A stretch of 64,000 bases of DNA from Clitoria ternatea (taxonomy: Eukaryota; Streptophyta; Magnoliopsida; Fabales; Fabaceae): positions 50,204,501 through 50,268,500 of the forward strand of contig CM075675.1 of the NCBI GenBank assembly GCA_037962975.1, given 5' to 3'. Shown here one piece after another: positions 61,538 to 64,000 of this stretch. The translations under genes were made by a program, and so were the position numbers. The notes beneath the pieces were generated by a model. The model was not told the DNA's origin and searched no databases. It was given only the letters and a program-made list of their open reading frames with translations. How positions within the stretch are numbered: position 1 is the stretch's first letter; every line of letters begins with the position of its first letter.

Positions 61538-62790
61538 AATGTTCCGAGTGACACATCAACATGATTTCACTCGGTCTTTTGCAAAATGAACCTTTTCCAC
61601 TCGGATCCAGGAGGCAAAATGAGGACTGACCCCTTTTCTCACTCGGAGTCGATTCCAACCATGGTTGAACACTGACTGAGGGATTAAGCCGAGCCATTTT
61701 CACTCGGTATTCCACCATTTCACTCGGTTTTCCACATCCTCTCTCAGAATTTCAAAATCCCACTCGGATTACAATATTTTCTCCCTCGGTTTTCTACATC
61801 CTCTCTCAGATTTCACCATGTTCACTCGGATTCGACTCCCAATGAGGAGGAATGCTGACTGAGAGGGTGATCCGAGTGATTCTCACTCGGATTTCACCAT
61901 TTTACACTCGGATTTCAATATTTTAACTCGGTTCTTCACCTCCTCTCTCGGATCTCCGCCTTGCTGACCTGGATTCCACCACCCAAGTGGATCCAGGAAT
62001 CCTGGGGGTGGCAGACAGGGGCGGAGGTGGAGGGAATTAAAAATTCCCACCAGCCGTTGTCCCCCACTACCCAAACCGAGTGGAAGCCTGAGCTGGCATT
62101 CCACTCGGAAGTAGAAGCCTGAGCTGGAATTCCACTCGGGCCAGCCTATAAATAGGCAAGAGGGAGGGCAGCTGAAGAGAGGAGGCATTCAGAGGAGGAA
62201 AACTCTGCCAAAAAAGTCCTTCGTGCTCTCTTCTTTCTCACACCAATTCTTTTCTTCTTCTCCTTCCATCACTTCTCACACCCTCTCTCTCACCGTACTC
62301 TCCCTTCCCTCTCCCCCTCTAAAGACCAAACCACACACACACACCTCACGGTCACTTTAATCCGTCTCCTCAACCCATACACCGCCCAGCTTCCTCTCTC
62401 TTCTCCTTCCAAACCACACCACATCGTCTAAGCTAGCTCCACACCGTCCAGAATCCCTCTCCTCGGTCAGTCTCACTCGGCAGTCCACTTCTCACTCGGT
62501 AAATCCTCTTTCCATTCGGTTTCCTTTGTTTCCACTCGGATTTGCACCATTTCACTCAGATTTTTACTGTTTCAGTCAAATTTTCACTGTTTCACTCGGT
62601 TTCTGCTATTTTCCACTCGGTTTTCCTCAATTTCACTCGGAATTTTCCCATTCCACTCGGTTTTTACCATTTTACTCGGTTTTCCTCAATCTCACTCGGT
62701 TTTCTGCTTTTTCTCACTCTGTATTTCATTTTTTACTCGATTTCTTCCATTTCCACTCGGTTTTTTCCATTTTCACTCAGTTTTTTCCCT
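61538..62790 (+). repeat. CACTCGG motif array, mostly reverse orientation, on both sides of the TATA box
   Basis: The word cactcgg recurs many times from about 61567 to 61930 and again from 62478 to 62770 at 20-30-bp spacing, with a few mixed copies at 62070-62140. Open frames through the second block are by-products. Confidence 0.85.
62145..62156 (+). promoter_or_regulatory. TATA box of element B LTR
   Basis: The word cctataaatagg is a strong plant TATA match. Transcription would begin near 62180, leaving about 1.65 kb of R-U5, similar to element A. Confidence 0.7.
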
Positions 62791-63249
62791 CTTTCTCACA
62801 CGGTTTTCTCTTCTTTCCTTTAGTTTTTGCTCATTTTTCTTCTGTTTTCCGAACTTACTGTGGGAAATAAATGTTTCCTATGTTTTCTTTCAAATCTAAA
62901 TAAAAATTAAAAAAAAGGAAACAACTCCTTTTTTAAAACAGTGTCGTACGGGAGCACTCCCGTCTACACAACCTCTTTAGGATTCATACACGTGCGAAGA
63001 ACTTCGCCTTGTATGAGTTCCCTGTCTCAATGACATCCACCATCATTTCCCAAGTCTTTTCCTAAAAAAAATAACATTCAGAACTACGTAACCCTGATTT
63101 CTTGATAATTCAAGAATACGTAGGAGCAGGACCTCAATTCCTGTCGGGCCCATCTTTCTTATTTTTTTTTATTTTTTTGTTAATTTATTTCCTTACTTTC
63201 ATGTTTCTTTCATAAATGCTCTTTTTTTTGGTCACTTCCGTGAAAATCA

Positions 63250-63475
63250 ATTTAGACGTGACGTCTTGTTGATTTCCCCCTAGTTTTTGCTCAAGCCTCG
63301 CCATAATTCGTAGGGAAGGGATACTTAGGACGGGACGTCCCGCTTATCTCTTTCCTATCCCGGTCTTTTTTTTATTCAAGGATGTATAATTTAGGCGTGA
63401 CGCCTTATTAACATTCTCTTCCCTTTTCTGTCTTATATCGAAGTTGAGTTTAATTCGGATGAAACGTCCCATTGA
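63250..63475 (+). repeat. Array of four GACGTC-type palindromes in element B LTR
   Basis: Four copies lie near 63254, 63325, 63391 and 63455. The first, aatttagacgtgacgtcttg, matches the complement of the element A copy at about 11976. The others have variant arms (ggacgggacgtcccg, aggcgtgacgcctt, ggatgaaacgtccc) in which changes in one arm are often matched in the other. Confidence 0.8.
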
Positions 63476-63828
63476 CCTCGCTTCGACATCCTATGTTTGT
63501 ACAGTTCTCTCACTCCATTCTGTCATTTTTTTTAAATAAAAAAAAACAACAATAAAAGGGAAGAAACAAACCATTTTTTTGTAAGGCTATTTTATGTTGC
63601 GCATTTTCAATCTTGGTACTGTTTTTGGACAGGCGATGTAGGGTGCTAATACCTTCCCTACTCGTAACCGACTCCCGAACTTAAATCTCAATTTTTAACC
63701 AGTGCTTTACTGAACCTAGTTTTTTTCCAATGTTTTTCCTATAAATAAAAACGTTGGTGGCGACTCCCTGTTTCATTCCACTTTTTCTCTCTTTCTCGCC
63801 GCGCCGTCGCGATTTAGGTTGCGACAGA

Positions 63829-63847
63829 TGGCGACTCCACTGGGGAC
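63829..63847 (+). other. Primer-binding site of element B
   Basis: The 19-mer tggcgactccactggggac is identical to the PBS of element A and lies two bases after the LTR. The bases after it (gcttaagagagtcaggccag) are the start of the element B leader and also resemble element A. Confidence 0.9.
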
Positions 63848-64000
63848 GCTTAAGAGAGTCAGGCCAGTTTGATTGAAAGCGCATGTTCTTTTTATATAGC
63901 CTTTGTTAGCTTGGATTTCTTCCCTCTTGTTTTATTTTCTGTTAATTGTTGTAAAAATTTGTTCTTGTTTTAATCGTATATTGTTATTTGTTTCATTATC
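63848..64000 (+). mobile_element. Start of element B internal region
   Basis: The sequence resembles the leader of element A just after its PBS (for example agagtcaggccagtttg). The coding part lies beyond the window. Confidence 0.75.

Larger units (their letters stand above)
60551..63826 (+). repeat. Element B 5' LTR (Ogre-type Ty3/gypsy element running off the right edge)
   Basis: It starts tgtgaacacctctttt, the same 16 bases as the start of the element A LTR in element sense, and ends ggttgcgaca, also shared. The end is followed by ga and a 19-base PBS identical to that of element A. The last few hundred bases (GACGTC palindromes, cgccgcgccgtcgcg) resemble element A, while the U3 part is different and built of CCGAGTG/CACTCGG repeats. 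The five bases before it are agtat; the partner duplication lies outside the window. No gene is present. Confidence 0.88.

Noticed and set aside
60607..62790. CRISPR-like regular repeat array
   Set aside because: The genome is a plant, the repeats are only 7-8 bp, spacing varies and orientation flips.
62526..62870. Repetitive Phe-rich frame on the plus strand
   Set aside because: It is the CACTCGG array read as protein.

Overview
This is nuclear DNA of a flowering plant. It holds intron-containing genes for plant proteins, AT-rich intergenic DNA and nested plant transposons. The style of the Ogre/Tat retrotransposons and the gene products suggest a legume, probably Phaseoleae; that is inference, not proof. 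I saw no bacterial operon, CRISPR array, rRNA or tRNA gene.

Layout. 1-7.3 kb: a decayed CACTA (En/Spm) DNA transposon with a TNP2-type tail and a second gene carrying a C48/Ulp1-like protease domain, split by a 2.7-kb solo LTR (484-3172, TSD caaaa). 7.3-11.3 kb: AT-rich DNA with one Mutator-type MITE. 11.3-31.8 kb: a complete 20.5-kb Ogre-type Ty3/gypsy element (element A) on the minus strand, with 3.78-kb LTRs, PBS, PPT, ORF1, gag, protease, a small intron, pol, and three tandem-repeat arrays in its 3' untranslated part. 31.9-35.4 kb: older repeat debris. 35.5-43.7 kb: a gene for an NCA1-like catalase chaperone with seven coding exons. 45.2-48.2 kb: a gene for a uL18-family ribosomal protein with a long 5' leader region. 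48.5-51.6 kb: a second MITE copy and LTR-like debris. 55.7-56.5 kb (minus): an intronless gene for the U11/U12-31K protein of the minor spliceosome. 56.6-60.5 kb: foldback and gag debris and AT-rich repeats. 60.55-63.83 kb: the 5' LTR of a second Ogre-type element (element B, plus strand), followed by its PBS and the first bases of its body.

The three host genes are unrelated housekeeping functions: catalase activation, organelle-type translation, and U12 splicing. They do not form a pathway. Most of the window's unexplained structure lies inside retrotransposon LTRs. A nested palindromic motif around GACGTC is repeated in both Ogre-type elements. A CCGAGTG motif is repeated dozens of times around the promoter of element B, switches orientation around a hairpin, and recurs in the unrelated solo LTR. 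I found no new protein-coding system; these motif arrays are the best candidates for something undescribed.
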